DNA of 64,000 nt from assembly GCF_004005865.1 (NCBI RefSeq), contig NZ_SACN01000004.1, forward strand, positions 62,001-126,000, read 5' to 3'. Numbering within the stretch: the first letter of the stretch is position 1; every line of letters begins with the position of its first letter. The position numbers and the translations under genes are program-made. The notes below the pieces were generated by a model. It was not told the origin of the DNA. It saw only the letters and a list, made by a program, of their open reading frames with translations, and made no database searches. The stretch is from Sphingomonas crocodyli. GTDB lineage: Bacteria; Pseudomonadota; Alphaproteobacteria; Sphingomonadales; Sphingomonadaceae. Below, piece after piece: positions 41,997-50,293 of the stretch.

Positions 41997-42551
41997 TCAG
42001 AAGGCGAAGACGACGCCCGCCATCGGGCGGATCGAATCGAAATCATAAGTGTCGGCCTGCAAGCGCAGACGCGGACCGCCTTCACCCAGGACGCCGGCGA
42101 GGCCGATATCCTTCGGGCCGACTTCGACACCGACGCCGTACATCATGTCGCTGCGATCGCCGAAGCCCTTGCGGCCGTTGACCCACTGGTAGCCGACCGA
42201 GGCGTAGATCAGCCCGCTCTGGCCCGCGCGCGCGCCAAAGCGGCCCTTCACGCCATATTCCCAGTCGATATCCTTGAAGCCCTTGGCGACATTGCCTTCG
42301 ACACCGACGAAGACCGGGCCGAGCGGCATGTTCACGCCTGCCACACCCTCGATCAGCGCGCCGCCCATGCCGGCACGGCCGGGAACGCTGCCGAACTCGC
42401 TGTCGCGATCGAGACTGTGATAACCGCCGAGGATGCCGACATAGGGTTCGAAGCCGACGGCGGGTTCGCTGCCATCGGGCGACGTATCCTGCGCATAAGC
42501 GGCAGAACCGATCGACGCCGCAAGCGCGGCTGCGATGAGAGCAATTTTCAT
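41997..42551 (-). CDS. Outer-membrane beta-barrel protein
   Basis: A 184-residue protein with a Sec signal peptide (MKIALIAAALAASIGSAAYA, cleaved before QDT). The remainder has alternating hydrophobic/polar strands (FEPYVGILGGYHS, GVNMPLGPVFVGVEGNVA, LIYASVGYQWVNG) and ends with phenylalanine (GVVFAF), the outer-membrane sorting signature of opacity/OmpA-like eight-strand barrels. No Rare-lipoprotein box is present. It is unlike a pectin-specific porin such as KdgM, which is longer. Role unknown; it may be incidental to the island. Confidence 0.75.
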   Translation of the reverse strand: MKIALIAAALAASIGSAAYAQDTSPDGSEPAVGFEPYVGILGGYHSLDRDSEFGSVPGRAGMGGALIEGVAGVNMPLGPVFVGVEGNVAKGFKDIDWEYGVKGRFGARAGQSGLIYASVGYQWVNGRKGFGDRSDMMYGVGVEVGPKDIGLAGVLGEGGPRLRLQADTYDFDSIRPMAGVVFAF

Positions 42552-42730
42552 GGGGTATTCTCCAACTACTTTAATCTTCCGATGCGCGCTGCTGTTGCGT
42601 TGCGAGCACGGGCATCAGAACCGGCGCTGGAGCACTTTGTTCAATTAACTGAAAATGAACGATAATTTGTGGCAAATATACCACATCGGCTTATCCCGCG
42701 GTGCAATCGGCCTGTCCTGCTCCCTATAAC
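42552..42730. other. Intergenic stretch upstream of the outer-membrane protein gene
   Basis: About 180 bases, the AT-rich upstream region of the gene at 42551, with no open frame worth calling. GATAATTTGTGGCAAATATACCAC has TGTGGCAAATATACCACA-like dyad character at about 42664-42686, but no regulator can be named. Confidence 0.35.
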
Positions 42731-42821
42731 CGTCATCCCGGCGGAGGCCGGGATCTCAGGAGATTGGGAGATGAGCACGACGCAGGAGGCGCCTGAGATC
42801 CCGGCCTCCGCCGGGATGACG
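42731..42821. repeat. Palindromic intergenic repeat, type 1 (second copy)
   Basis: Same 30-base arms as 4642-4724, with a different 31-base loop. It lies just after the stop of the cupin gene. Identical arms around unrelated loops indicate that the arms are the conserved unit. Confidence 0.85.
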
Positions 42822-42829
42822 AAAGAAGG

Positions 42830-43219
42830 CTATTTCGCTGCCACCGGATAGCTGATGATCAGCGCCAGCGGCTCCTTGCCGGTCTGGCGGATTCCGACAT
42901 TCGCGCCGGTGTAGAGATAGGCGGCCATGCCGGGCTTGAGCGGCTTGTCGACCCCGTCCGAACTGACGACACCCTCGCCCGAGAGGACATAATAAACCTC
43001 GTCATGCGCGATAGGATGGAGGCCGATCGCGGCACCGACGTGGAGGACGCGCTTGCGAAACTCCATCGTGCGCGGCTGGGGCACCGCGTCGCTGATGCGA
43101 TAGGCGGTGCTCATGCCGATTGCGCCGTGCGGCACCGGTTCGTCCCGCATCACGTCACGCTCGTCAATGACCGCCATTGGCGGCGCGGCAGCGAGGATAA
43201 GGGCGATTAAAGGGGTCAT
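42830..43219 (-). CDS. Secreted cupin-domain protein (possible KdgF-like)
   Basis: A 129-residue single-cupin protein. The first 16 residues (MTPLIALILAAAPPMA) look like a signal peptide, suggesting a periplasmic location. Cupin motif 1 is GLHPIAHDEVYYVLSGEG (H-x3-H-x-E), motif 2 begins LKPGMAAYL. Placed next to pectate lyase, it may act like KdgF, a small cupin that linearises unsaturated galacturonate before KduI. KdgF proteins are cytoplasmic and have different metal-site spacing, so this is a hypothesis. Start ATG 43217-43219. Confidence 0.7.
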   Translation of the reverse strand: MTPLIALILAAAPPMAVIDERDVMRDEPVPHGAIGMSTAYRISDAVPQPRTMEFRKRVLHVGAAIGLHPIAHDEVYYVLSGEGVVSSDGVDKPLKPGMAAYLYTGANVGIRQTGKEPLALIISYPVAAK

Positions 43220-43254
43220 GTCACTGTCCTCCCATCGTTACCGGCAAACAATCG

Positions 43255-44655
43255 TTACTGACCACCTTGCCGCATCATCTTGTCGCGATCGGACAGATGC
43301 TCGGCGATCGCTTCCTTCTGGCCGGGATAGCGGCCCGATTTCGGCTCCATCGTGTCGAGGTTCCAGTCGGCCTCGACGAAGGGGGCCTTGGTGGGTTTGA
43401 ACTGCGGATAGCCGCCGACGAGCTTTTCATCGTCGATGATCTCGCCGCGCCCTTCGGCGACGAAGAACAGGACGCGCAGATCGTCGGCATCACGATCCCA
43501 GGGGCGCGCGCCGGCATGCCAGAGGACATGGGTTTCGACGTCGCGCGACGGCAGGATATCGAGCCCATCCCACGCCGTCGGCGGGGCTTTCTCCTCGATC
43601 AGCTTCGCGCGGGTTTCACCGTAGCGGCCGAACATCGGCAGGGCTGCGCCCCATTTATCGACAGCGATATTGTCCTTGCCGAAATAGCGCAGATCGCCGT
43701 CGCCGCCGAGCATGAGGAAGGGCATGCCCGGCGCGGTCGAGACGCCGCCGCGCAGGACGTTGCCGATCGCGGTCAACTGCCCGTCCTGATAGGGATGCTC
43801 ACCCCATTCGAGCGCCATGAGGTTGTAGTGGATGCCGCGCTCACCCGGATCATAGATGATGTTGTTCACCACCTCGGCGTGGACGCCGCCCTTGAGCAGC
43901 GGATTGCGCTCCTTATTGTGCGCGTAAATGTTACGATAGATCAGGATGTTGGTGGCGTTGTCGTGAAGGAGCGTGCCCTTCGAATGCTCGCCCTTCGGGT
44001 GGCTGGCATTGGCCAGTCCCTCGGCCGCGATATTATAGCTGAAGGTGATGTCGTGCGAGGTGCCCTTGCGCCATTCCTCGGGCGTCTTGCCGGTGAAACG
44101 CGGGCCGGAGGCCGACATATTCTCATCGATCGCCCAGCCGAAGGTGCAGTGATCGATGATCACGTTCGATGCGGCGACGGTGGAAAGCGCGTCCGCCTCC
44201 CACCCGCTCAGATGCGGCTGGCCATCGACGCCGGTGCGCACGCGGATATGGCGCATGATCACGTCGTGGGTCGCGATGTCGATGCCGGTGCGGATCAGCG
44301 TGATACCCGGCGACGGCGCGGTCTGGCCGGCGATCGTCAGATAAGGTTCGGTGATCTTGAGACCCTGCCGCCCCAGATCGATCACGCCGGCGACTTCGAA
44401 CACGACGATGCGCGGGCCCTTCGCCTCGATCGCGGCCTTGAAACTGCCAGGGCCATCGGACGCGAGCGTGGTGACGCGGATGATCCGTCCGCCCCGTCCG
44501 CCGGGGGTTTTCGCGGCCCAGCCGACCGCGCCGGGAAAGGCGATCGGCGCAGCAGAAACACCGGACACAGGCTTTGGTTGTGCGGCGGAAAGTCCGCTGG
44601 AGGCCAGCACGACCGCGCCGAGCAGCAGACCGAGTTTTGAGCGACGCTTCATCAT
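43255..44655 (-). CDS. Secreted pectate lyase (PL1-like, right-handed beta-helix)
   Basis: Cleaves de-esterified polygalacturonate by beta-elimination. About 466 residues from ATG 44655 (or ATG 44652; both follow GGGAAGAGGAGTA). The signal peptide MMKRRSKLGLLLGAVVLASSGLSA leads into FPGAVGWAAKTPGGRGGRII, the start common to this pectate-lyase group. VVFEVAGVIDL, YLTIAGQTAP and NVIIDHCTFGWAIDENMS (the D-H-C-T coil) are characteristic of the PL1 helix. Divergent from the TonB receptor, with an operator at 44709-44725 in the 146-base gap, so both would respond to the LacI-type regulator. Confidence 0.88.
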   Translation of the reverse strand: MMKRRSKLGLLLGAVVLASSGLSAAQPKPVSGVSAAPIAFPGAVGWAAKTPGGRGGRIIRVTTLASDGPGSFKAAIEAKGPRIVVFEVAGVIDLGRQGLKITEPYLTIAGQTAPSPGITLIRTGIDIATHDVIMRHIRVRTGVDGQPHLSGWEADALSTVAASNVIIDHCTFGWAIDENMSASGPRFTGKTPEEWRKGTSHDITFSYNIAAEGLANASHPKGEHSKGTLLHDNATNILIYRNIYAHNKERNPLLKGGVHAEVVNNIIYDPGERGIHYNLMALEWGEHPYQDGQLTAIGNVLRGGVSTAPGMPFLMLGGDGDLRYFGKDNIAVDKWGAALPMFGRYGETRAKLIEEKAPPTAWDGLDILPSRDVETHVLWHAGARPWDRDADDLRVLFFVAEGRGEIIDDEKLVGGYPQFKPTKAPFVEADWNLDTMEPKSGRYPGQKEAIAEHLSDRDKMMRQGGQ

Positions 44656-44708
44656 TACTCCTCTTCCCGTCATGTTCTTGACATCCCCGCAACACAGGAG
44701 CAAGGGGT

Positions 44709-44725
44709 TTTGACACCGGTGTCTG
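44709..44725. promoter_or_regulatory. LacI-family operator between pectate lyase and TonB receptor
   Basis: TTTGACACCGGTGTCTG, identical over 17 bases to the site before kduI. It lies between the divergent pectate lyase and receptor genes, about 54 bases from the lyase start and 77 from the receptor start, so it can act on both. Confidence 0.85.
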
Positions 44726-44804
44726 TGAACGGTCCAGCCAGGCCAGAAGCTGACGCGACAGACGGCAGAAATGCACCGGGAACAGGGCTGAAAGGGATGT
44801 CATG

Positions 44805-47636
44805 ATGAAGGTTATTCGCTCCTCGCGTATCGATTCGCGCCGGTATTTGCTGGCCGCAGCATCGGTTGCCGCCATCACGCTGGGCGCCACGCCCGCTTTC
44901 GCGCAGGAAGCGCCGGCCGAGGTCGCTGACGAAACCGCACAGGAAATCGTTGTCACCGGTTTCCGCCAGTCGCTGAACTCGGCGATCGCGGCGAAGCGCG
45001 AAGCCACTGGCGTCGTCGACGTCATCAAGGCCGAGGACATCGCCGACTTCCCCGACAACAACCTGGCCGAGTCGATCCAGCGCATCCCCGGCATCGCGAT
45101 CAACCGCGATCAGGGCGAAGGCCGCAACATTTCGGTCCGCGGCCTCGGCCCGATCTTCACCCGCGTCCGCATCAACGGGATCGAGGGCCTCTCGACCACC
45201 GGCGGCACCGACAGCTCGGGCGGCGCGAACCGCGGCCGCCAGTTCGATTTCAACACCTTCGCGTCGGAGCTGTTCAACTCGATCACCGTGCGCAAGACCG
45301 CGTCGGCCGATGTCGAGGAAGGCTCGCTGGGCGCGACCGTCGACCTGCAGACCGCGCGCCCGTTCGACTATAAGGACGATCTGACGATCGCCGGTTCGGG
45401 CGCCGTCGGCCTCAACGATTTCTCGAACGCGGTCGACCCCAAGCTGGCCGGCCTGATTTCGACCAAGCTGGCCGACGGCAAGGTCGGCATCCTCGTTTCA
45501 GCCGCCTATAGCGAGCGCGGTATCCGCGAAGAGGGTCCGTCGACCGTCCGTTGGGAACGCGGCACCGACAACGGCAATTTCGCCGCCGCCTCCACGCTGC
45601 CGCAGGGCGCGAGCCAGGGCTATGCCTTCTTCCACCCGCGCATCCCGCGTTACGACAGCCTGGTTTATAAGACCGAGCGTCTGGGCCTGACCGGCTCGCT
45701 CCAGTGGCAGCCGACCGACGCGACCCTGCTGACCTTCGACGCGCTCTATTCGCGCTTCAAGTCGAAGCGTGCAGAGCAGTATCTCGAGGCGATCAGCTTC
45801 AGCCGTTCGGGCACGGGCAAGCCGCAGACCGTGATCCTGCCGGGCGCCGTCGTCGACAGCACGAACAGCCTGGTCAAGGGCACGTTCAACAACGTCGATG
45901 TCCGCGTCGAGAGCCGCTATGACGAGCTGCAGACCGAGTTCCAGCAGTACACGCTGGCGCTGAAGCAGGATCTGGGCGAGCGCGCGCGGATCGACGTGCT
46001 GGGCGGCTATTCGAAGTCGGACTTCTCCAACCCGATCCAGACGACCGTCGCGCTCGATGCGAACAACGTCCAGGGTTACAGCTACGACTTCACCAACGGG
46101 CGCAACCCGACGTTCAACTATGGCAATCTGAACCCCGCCAATCCGAACGCCTACACGCTCGCCGAAATCCGCCTGCGCCCGCAGTTCGTGCAGAACGACT
46201 TCAAGGTCGGCCGCGCGCAGTTCGAGTTCGACGCGACCGACCAGATCAAGCTGCGCGTCGGCGGCGATTATAAGAAGTACGGTTTCGATTCGCAGGAATA
46301 TCGCCGCGCAAGCGAAACGGCGGTGCCGACGCTGACGGCAGCACAGCTCGCCGCGCTGACCACCACTTACGCGATGAGCCCGGACACGCCGACCGGCGGC
46401 ACCCCGCGCGCCTTCACCATCCCCAATCTGAACGCTTTCGCGGACAGCCTGGGCATCTATTCGAACAGCGGCACCTATGCGCTGACCGGTACGACCAACA
46501 CCAACGCGCAGGGCAACTGGCGCGCGATCACCGAACGTGATCTGGGCGGCTATATCCAGGCAGCGTGGGACGTCGAAACCGACTTCGCCCGCATCCGCGG
46601 CGACGCGGGCGTGCGCTATGTCGACACCAAGCAGACCTCGTCGGGCTATACCGGCGGTGCGGCCGCGCTGCTCGTCACCGACAGCCGCAGCTATGGCCAG
46701 TGGCTCCCCTCGGCCAATGTCAGCTTCGAGTTTGATCGCAACTTCGTGGTCCGCGCAGCGGTCGCGCGGGTGATGACGCGTCCGAACCTGGGCAACCTCA
46801 ACCCCACCGGCGCCTTCGCGGTGTCGGGTGGCAACCGCACCTACAATATCGGTAACCCCGACGTCGAACCGACGCTGGCGACCGATTACGACCTGTCGTT
46901 CGAATGGTATTTCGCCAAGGAATCGGCGATCGTCGTCGGCCTGTTCTATAAGGACATTTCCAGCTTCGTCGCGAACACCGCGCAGTCGATCCCGTTCAAC
47001 CAGCTGGGCCTGCCCAATTCGCTGCTGACCGGCACCGGCGCGCTGCCGACCGACCTCGTCACCGTGACGCAGCCGGTCAATTCGAAGGGCGGCACGCTGA
47101 AGGGCGCCGAAATCGGCTTCCAGACGCCGTTCCGCTTCCTACCCGGCTTCCTGAGCAACCTCGGCATCCAGGCGAACTACACCTATGTGAAGTCGACGAT
47201 CGAATATCCGCTGGCGACCGCCGCCGGCGCGCCGGTGGTGAAGCAGCCGCTGACCGATCTTTCGAAGCACAGCGCCAACGGCACGCTCTATTATGAAGAC
47301 GAGCGTTTCAGCCTGCGCGGCTCGGTCGCCTATCGCAGCGGCTATCTGCAGGCGGGCGGCGTGCCCGGCCGCAACGGCGTGGCGCCGGGCGCAGGCCCGA
47401 ACTTCAACACCAATGCGGGCCAGCCGACCTTCAACGACGTCGAAGGCGTGCATTCGACGATCAACGTCGACATGTCGGCTTCGGTGAAGATCAACGAATA
47501 TGTCACGCTGACCGTCGAGGCGATCAACCTGACCGACCAATATGTCGATCAGTATATCGACAGCTCGGCCGATCGCCTGAGCGTCTATCACCATACCGGC
47601 CGCCAGTTCTATTTCGGCGGACGCTTCAAGTTCTGA
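44805..47636 (+). CDS. TonB-dependent receptor (Caulobacter/Xanthomonas carbohydrate type)
   Basis: A 943-residue outer-membrane active transporter. Signal peptide (to about residue 33, ATPAFAQ). TonB-box-like EIVVTGFRQSL at about 46. Plug domain with IQRIPGIAINRDQGEGRNISVRG, and a 22-strand barrel ending in GRQFYFGGRFKF with terminal Phe. The plug sequence matches the TIGR01782 (TonB-Xanth-Caul) subgroup, many of which import plant oligosaccharides. The operator shared with pectate lyase predicts uptake of oligogalacturonides. ATG 44802 is also possible. A strong terminator follows at 47665. Confidence 0.92.
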   Translation: MKVIRSSRIDSRRYLLAAASVAAITLGATPAFAQEAPAEVADETAQEIVVTGFRQSLNSAIAAKREATGVVDVIKAEDIADFPDNNLAESIQRIPGIAINRDQGEGRNISVRGLGPIFTRVRINGIEGLSTTGGTDSSGGANRGRQFDFNTFASELFNSITVRKTASADVEEGSLGATVDLQTARPFDYKDDLTIAGSGAVGLNDFSNAVDPKLAGLISTKLADGKVGILVSAAYSERGIREEGPSTVRWERGTDNGNFAAASTLPQGASQGYAFFHPRIPRYDSLVYKTERLGLTGSLQWQPTDATLLTFDALYSRFKSKRAEQYLEAISFSRSGTGKPQTVILPGAVVDSTNSLVKGTFNNVDVRVESRYDELQTEFQQYTLALKQDLGERARIDVLGGYSKSDFSNPIQTTVALDANNVQGYSYDFTNGRNPTFNYGNLNPANPNAYTLAEIRLRPQFVQNDFKVGRAQFEFDATDQIKLRVGGDYKKYGFDSQEYRRASETAVPTLTAAQLAALTTTYAMSPDTPTGGTPRAFTIPNLNAFADSLGIYSNSGTYALTGTTNTNAQGNWRAITERDLGGYIQAAWDVETDFARIRGDAGVRYVDTKQTSSGYTGGAAALLVTDSRSYGQWLPSANVSFEFDRNFVVRAAVARVMTRPNLGNLNPTGAFAVSGGNRTYNIGNPDVEPTLATDYDLSFEWYFAKESAIVVGLFYKDISSFVANTAQSIPFNQLGLPNSLLTGTGALPTDLVTVTQPVNSKGGTLKGAEIGFQTPFRFLPGFLSNLGIQANYTYVKSTIEYPLATAAGAPVVKQPLTDLSKHSANGTLYYEDERFSLRGSVAYRSGYLQAGGVPGRNGVAPGAGPNFNTNAGQPTFNDVEGVHSTINVDMSASVKINEYVTLTVEAINLTDQYVDQYIDSSADRLSVYHHTGRQFYFGGRFKF

Positions 47637-47664
47637 TCGGCCCCCACCCCGATCTGATACCTGC

Positions 47665-47705
47665 AACGGCCGGACGCGCTCCCAGCGTCCGGCCGTTTTC
47701 TTTTG
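47665..47705 (+). terminator. Rho-independent terminator after the pectin TonB receptor
   Basis: AACGGCCGGACGC, a seven-base loop, GCGTCCGGCCGTT, then TTCTTTT. A 13-bp perfect stem with a T-rich tail, ending 14 bases before the esterase ATG. Confidence 0.85.
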
Positions 47706-47718
47706 GAAGGACTGCACG

Positions 47719-48726
47719 ATGACGCTGGATCGACGGAGCGCGATGGCGGGGCTGCTGGGTGCGGCGGGCGTGATGGCTGCCGGCACCGCGCGTGCGCAGA
47801 CCGCAGCGCCGGGCAGCGACAATTTCGCCGCCGCCTTGCCCCAGCCGACCGAGACGATCGACCTGTGGCCCAAGGGCGCGCCGGGCATGCCGGCGACGCC
47901 GCTGACCGAGACGGTGCAGGAGCGCAGCACCGACAAGCAGCTGAACGACCGCGCCGTCTGGGGGATCAGCCGCCCGCGTTTGGCCGTGTTTCGCCCGCTG
48001 CGGCCCAATGGCGCGGCAATCATGATCACGCCGGGCGGCGGCTATAAATGGGTGGTGGTGGACAAGGAGGGCTATGAGCTTGCCGCCCTGTTCGCCGCCG
48101 CCGGGATCACCTGCTTCGTCCTGTTCTACCGCCTGCCGCACGAAGGCTGGGCGGCGGGGCCGGATGTGTGCCTGTCCGACGCACAGCGCGCGATGCGGCT
48201 GATCCGCGCGCGGGCGGGCGAGTTTGCGATCGATCCGGCGCGGGTGTCGGCGATGGGATTTTCGGCGGGCGGGCACCTGTGCGCCGATCTGCTCGCGCGG
48301 TTCGACACGCCGACTTATGCTGCGGTCGATAAGGCCGATCGGCTGTCGGCCCGCCCCTTCGTCGCCGCGCCCATCTATCCGGTCGTGTCGATGAGCTTGC
48401 CCTTCGCGCACCCCGGATCGCGCGAAAAGATGCTGGGCGCGAACTCGAGCGCGGAGGCAGAACGCGCGCATTCGCCCGACCGCAACATCCCCGCCAACGC
48501 GCCGCCGACCTTCATCGTCCATGCCGAGGATGACGATGTCGTCCCGGTCGAAAACGCGCTTTTGCTGCGCGCAGCATTGCGCGCGCAAAAGGTGCCGGTG
48601 GAAACGCATCTGTTCACCCACGGCGGCCACGGCTTCGGCATACGCCGCGCGATGGGCAAGCCCGCCGCGCAATGGCCCGACCTGTTCCTCGCCTGGGCGC
48701 GGACGCAGGGGCTGTTCCAGGGATAG
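47719..48726 (+). CDS. Tat-exported alpha/beta-hydrolase (acetyl/xylan-type esterase)
   Basis: A 335-residue hydrolase with a twin-arginine signal peptide (LDRRSAMAGLLGAAGVMAAGTARAQ). The fold elements IMITPGGGYKWVV (oxyanion), nucleophile S182 in MGFSAGGHL, acid in IVHAEDDDVV and base in HGGHGFG complete a hydrolase triad typical of BD-FAE/acetyl-esterase-like enzymes. It lies directly behind the receptor, but the strong terminator leaves almost no promoter room, so its expression may come from read-through. A periplasmic role in de-esterifying imported pectin fragments is inferred. Confidence 0.82.
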   Translation: MTLDRRSAMAGLLGAAGVMAAGTARAQTAAPGSDNFAAALPQPTETIDLWPKGAPGMPATPLTETVQERSTDKQLNDRAVWGISRPRLAVFRPLRPNGAAIMITPGGGYKWVVVDKEGYELAALFAAAGITCFVLFYRLPHEGWAAGPDVCLSDAQRAMRLIRARAGEFAIDPARVSAMGFSAGGHLCADLLARFDTPTYAAVDKADRLSARPFVAAPIYPVVSMSLPFAHPGSREKMLGANSSAEAERAHSPDRNIPANAPPTFIVHAEDDDVVPVENALLLRAALRAQKVPVETHLFTHGGHGFGIRRAMGKPAAQWPDLFLAWARTQGLFQG

Positions 48727-48777
48727 GGTTGATCGCCGCCCGCCTATGCTGCACCCCTTGGGGCAAAAGAGGAGGGG

Positions 48778-50157
48778 ATGGTGGCGGACGAATTTCTGGA
48801 CCTGTCGGCGCATGAACAGGTCACGGCCCTTGCTGCGGGCAAAGTCGGCGCGGTCGAGCTGATGCAAGCGGCGATCGCGCGAATCGAGGCGCGCGATGGC
48901 GTGGTCAATGCGGTGGTGGTGCGCGACTTCGATCGCGCGCTGGCGGCGGCGCGCGAGGCCGATGCTGCAATCGCACGCGGTGATCGTCGCCCGCTGCTGG
49001 GCCTGCCGATGACGGTCAAGGAATCGCACAATGTCGCGGGCCTGCCGACGACATGGGGGTTCGAACCGTTCCGCGACGCCATCGCCGACACCGACTCGCT
49101 GGGGGTCGAGCGGCTGAGGTCGGCGGGCGCGATCATCCTGGGCAAGACCAACGTGCCGACCTGGCTGGCCGACTGGCAGAGTGTCAATCCGATCTACGGC
49201 CGCACCACCAACCCTTATGACAGCGGGCGATCACCGGGCGGGTCGTCGGGTGGATCGGCGGCCGTGCTCGCGGCGCGGATGGTGGCGCTGGAATTCGGAT
49301 CGGACATCGGCGGATCGATCCGCGTGCCCGCCGCCTTTTGCGGCGTCTATGGCCATAAGCCGAGCTGGCAACTGATCCCCGGACGCGGCCATGTGCCGCC
49401 CGCCGGCGAACCGGGCGCCTTCCCACACTTGTCCGTCGTCGGCCCGATGGCGCGGACCGCGCGCGATCTGGAGATCGCGCTCGATGTGCTGGCCGGGCCG
49501 GATAGCGATATGGCGGCGGGCTACCAACTCGCGCTGCGCGAACCGCGTGGGGAGCGGCTGTCCGACTATCGCGTACTGGTGGTCGATCGCATCGGCGATC
49601 TGCCGATCGACGGCGAGGTGACGGGTGCGCTGTCCGATCTGGTCGATCGGCTGGCGAAGGCGGGCGTGACGATTATCCGCGACGCATCGATCCTGCCCGA
49701 CCTGGTCGCGGCGCGTGCGGCCTATGGAACGATGGTGACGACGATCACGAGCGCACGATCGGGCCAGCCCGCCCAGATCGACGCGCATGGCTGGATCGAG
49801 ATATTGAACCATCAGGCGCGCTTCCAGCGGGCCTTCGCAGCCGCCTTCCGGCAAGTCGATATCGTGCTGAGCCCGGTGTTCGGGACGGCCGCCTTCCCGC
49901 ATAATGACGCCGAACCGATGAAGCGCGTTCTGACAATCGACGGACAGGACAGCCCCTATTTCAATCAGATCGGCTGGATCGCGCCGGCGACCTTCGGCCA
50001 TCTGCCCGCCACCTCCGCCCCCATCGCGCAGACGGCAGGCGGGCTGCCGATCGGCGTACAGATCATCGGCCCATCGCTGGAGGACCGCACCCCGATCCGC
50101 TTCGCGCGGCTGATCGAGGAGGCGTTCGGGGGGTATCGGCCGCCGGTAGGCTTCTAG
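48778..50157 (+). CDS. Amidase-signature family amidase
   Basis: A 459-residue amidase with the Ser-cisSer-Lys triad: K81 (MTVKESHN), S156 (SPGGSSGGS) and nucleophile S180 (GSDIGGSIRVPA). The family length is complete, and GHKPSWQLIPGRGHVPP follows. AGAGGAGGGG precedes ATG 48778. No leader peptide, so cytoplasmic. Substrate cannot be read: members cut fatty-acid, aryl and peptide amides. It is separated from the esterase by 51 bases and may be an independent unit; a mosaic repeat follows it. Confidence 0.9.
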   Translation: MVADEFLDLSAHEQVTALAAGKVGAVELMQAAIARIEARDGVVNAVVVRDFDRALAAAREADAAIARGDRRPLLGLPMTVKESHNVAGLPTTWGFEPFRDAIADTDSLGVERLRSAGAIILGKTNVPTWLADWQSVNPIYGRTTNPYDSGRSPGGSSGGSAAVLAARMVALEFGSDIGGSIRVPAAFCGVYGHKPSWQLIPGRGHVPPAGEPGAFPHLSVVGPMARTARDLEIALDVLAGPDSDMAAGYQLALREPRGERLSDYRVLVVDRIGDLPIDGEVTGALSDLVDRLAKAGVTIIRDASILPDLVAARAAYGTMVTTITSARSGQPAQIDAHGWIEILNHQARFQRAFAAAFRQVDIVLSPVFGTAAFPHNDAEPMKRVLTIDGQDSPYFNQIGWIAPATFGHLPATSAPIAQTAGGLPIGVQIIGPSLEDRTPIRFARLIEEAFGGYRPPVGF

Positions 50158-50288
50158 ATCCTCTCCCGGAGGGAGAGGGGGACCGCCCGCAGGGTGGTGG
50201 AGAGGTATTGGCCGGCAGCGAAGGCATCGCCTGTGGCGAATACCCCTCCACCGGCTGCGCCGGTCCCCCTCCCCCTCCGGGGGAGGAT
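50158..50288. repeat. Mosaic intergenic repeat, type 3b (second copy)
   Basis: Nearly the same as 11990-12119: ATCCTCTCCCGGAGGGAGAG at the left, CCCCCTCCGGGGGAGGAT at the right, with the GGCATCGCCTGTGGCGAATA core shared. Between convergent genes. Confidence 0.8.
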
Positions 50289-50293
50289 CAAGA

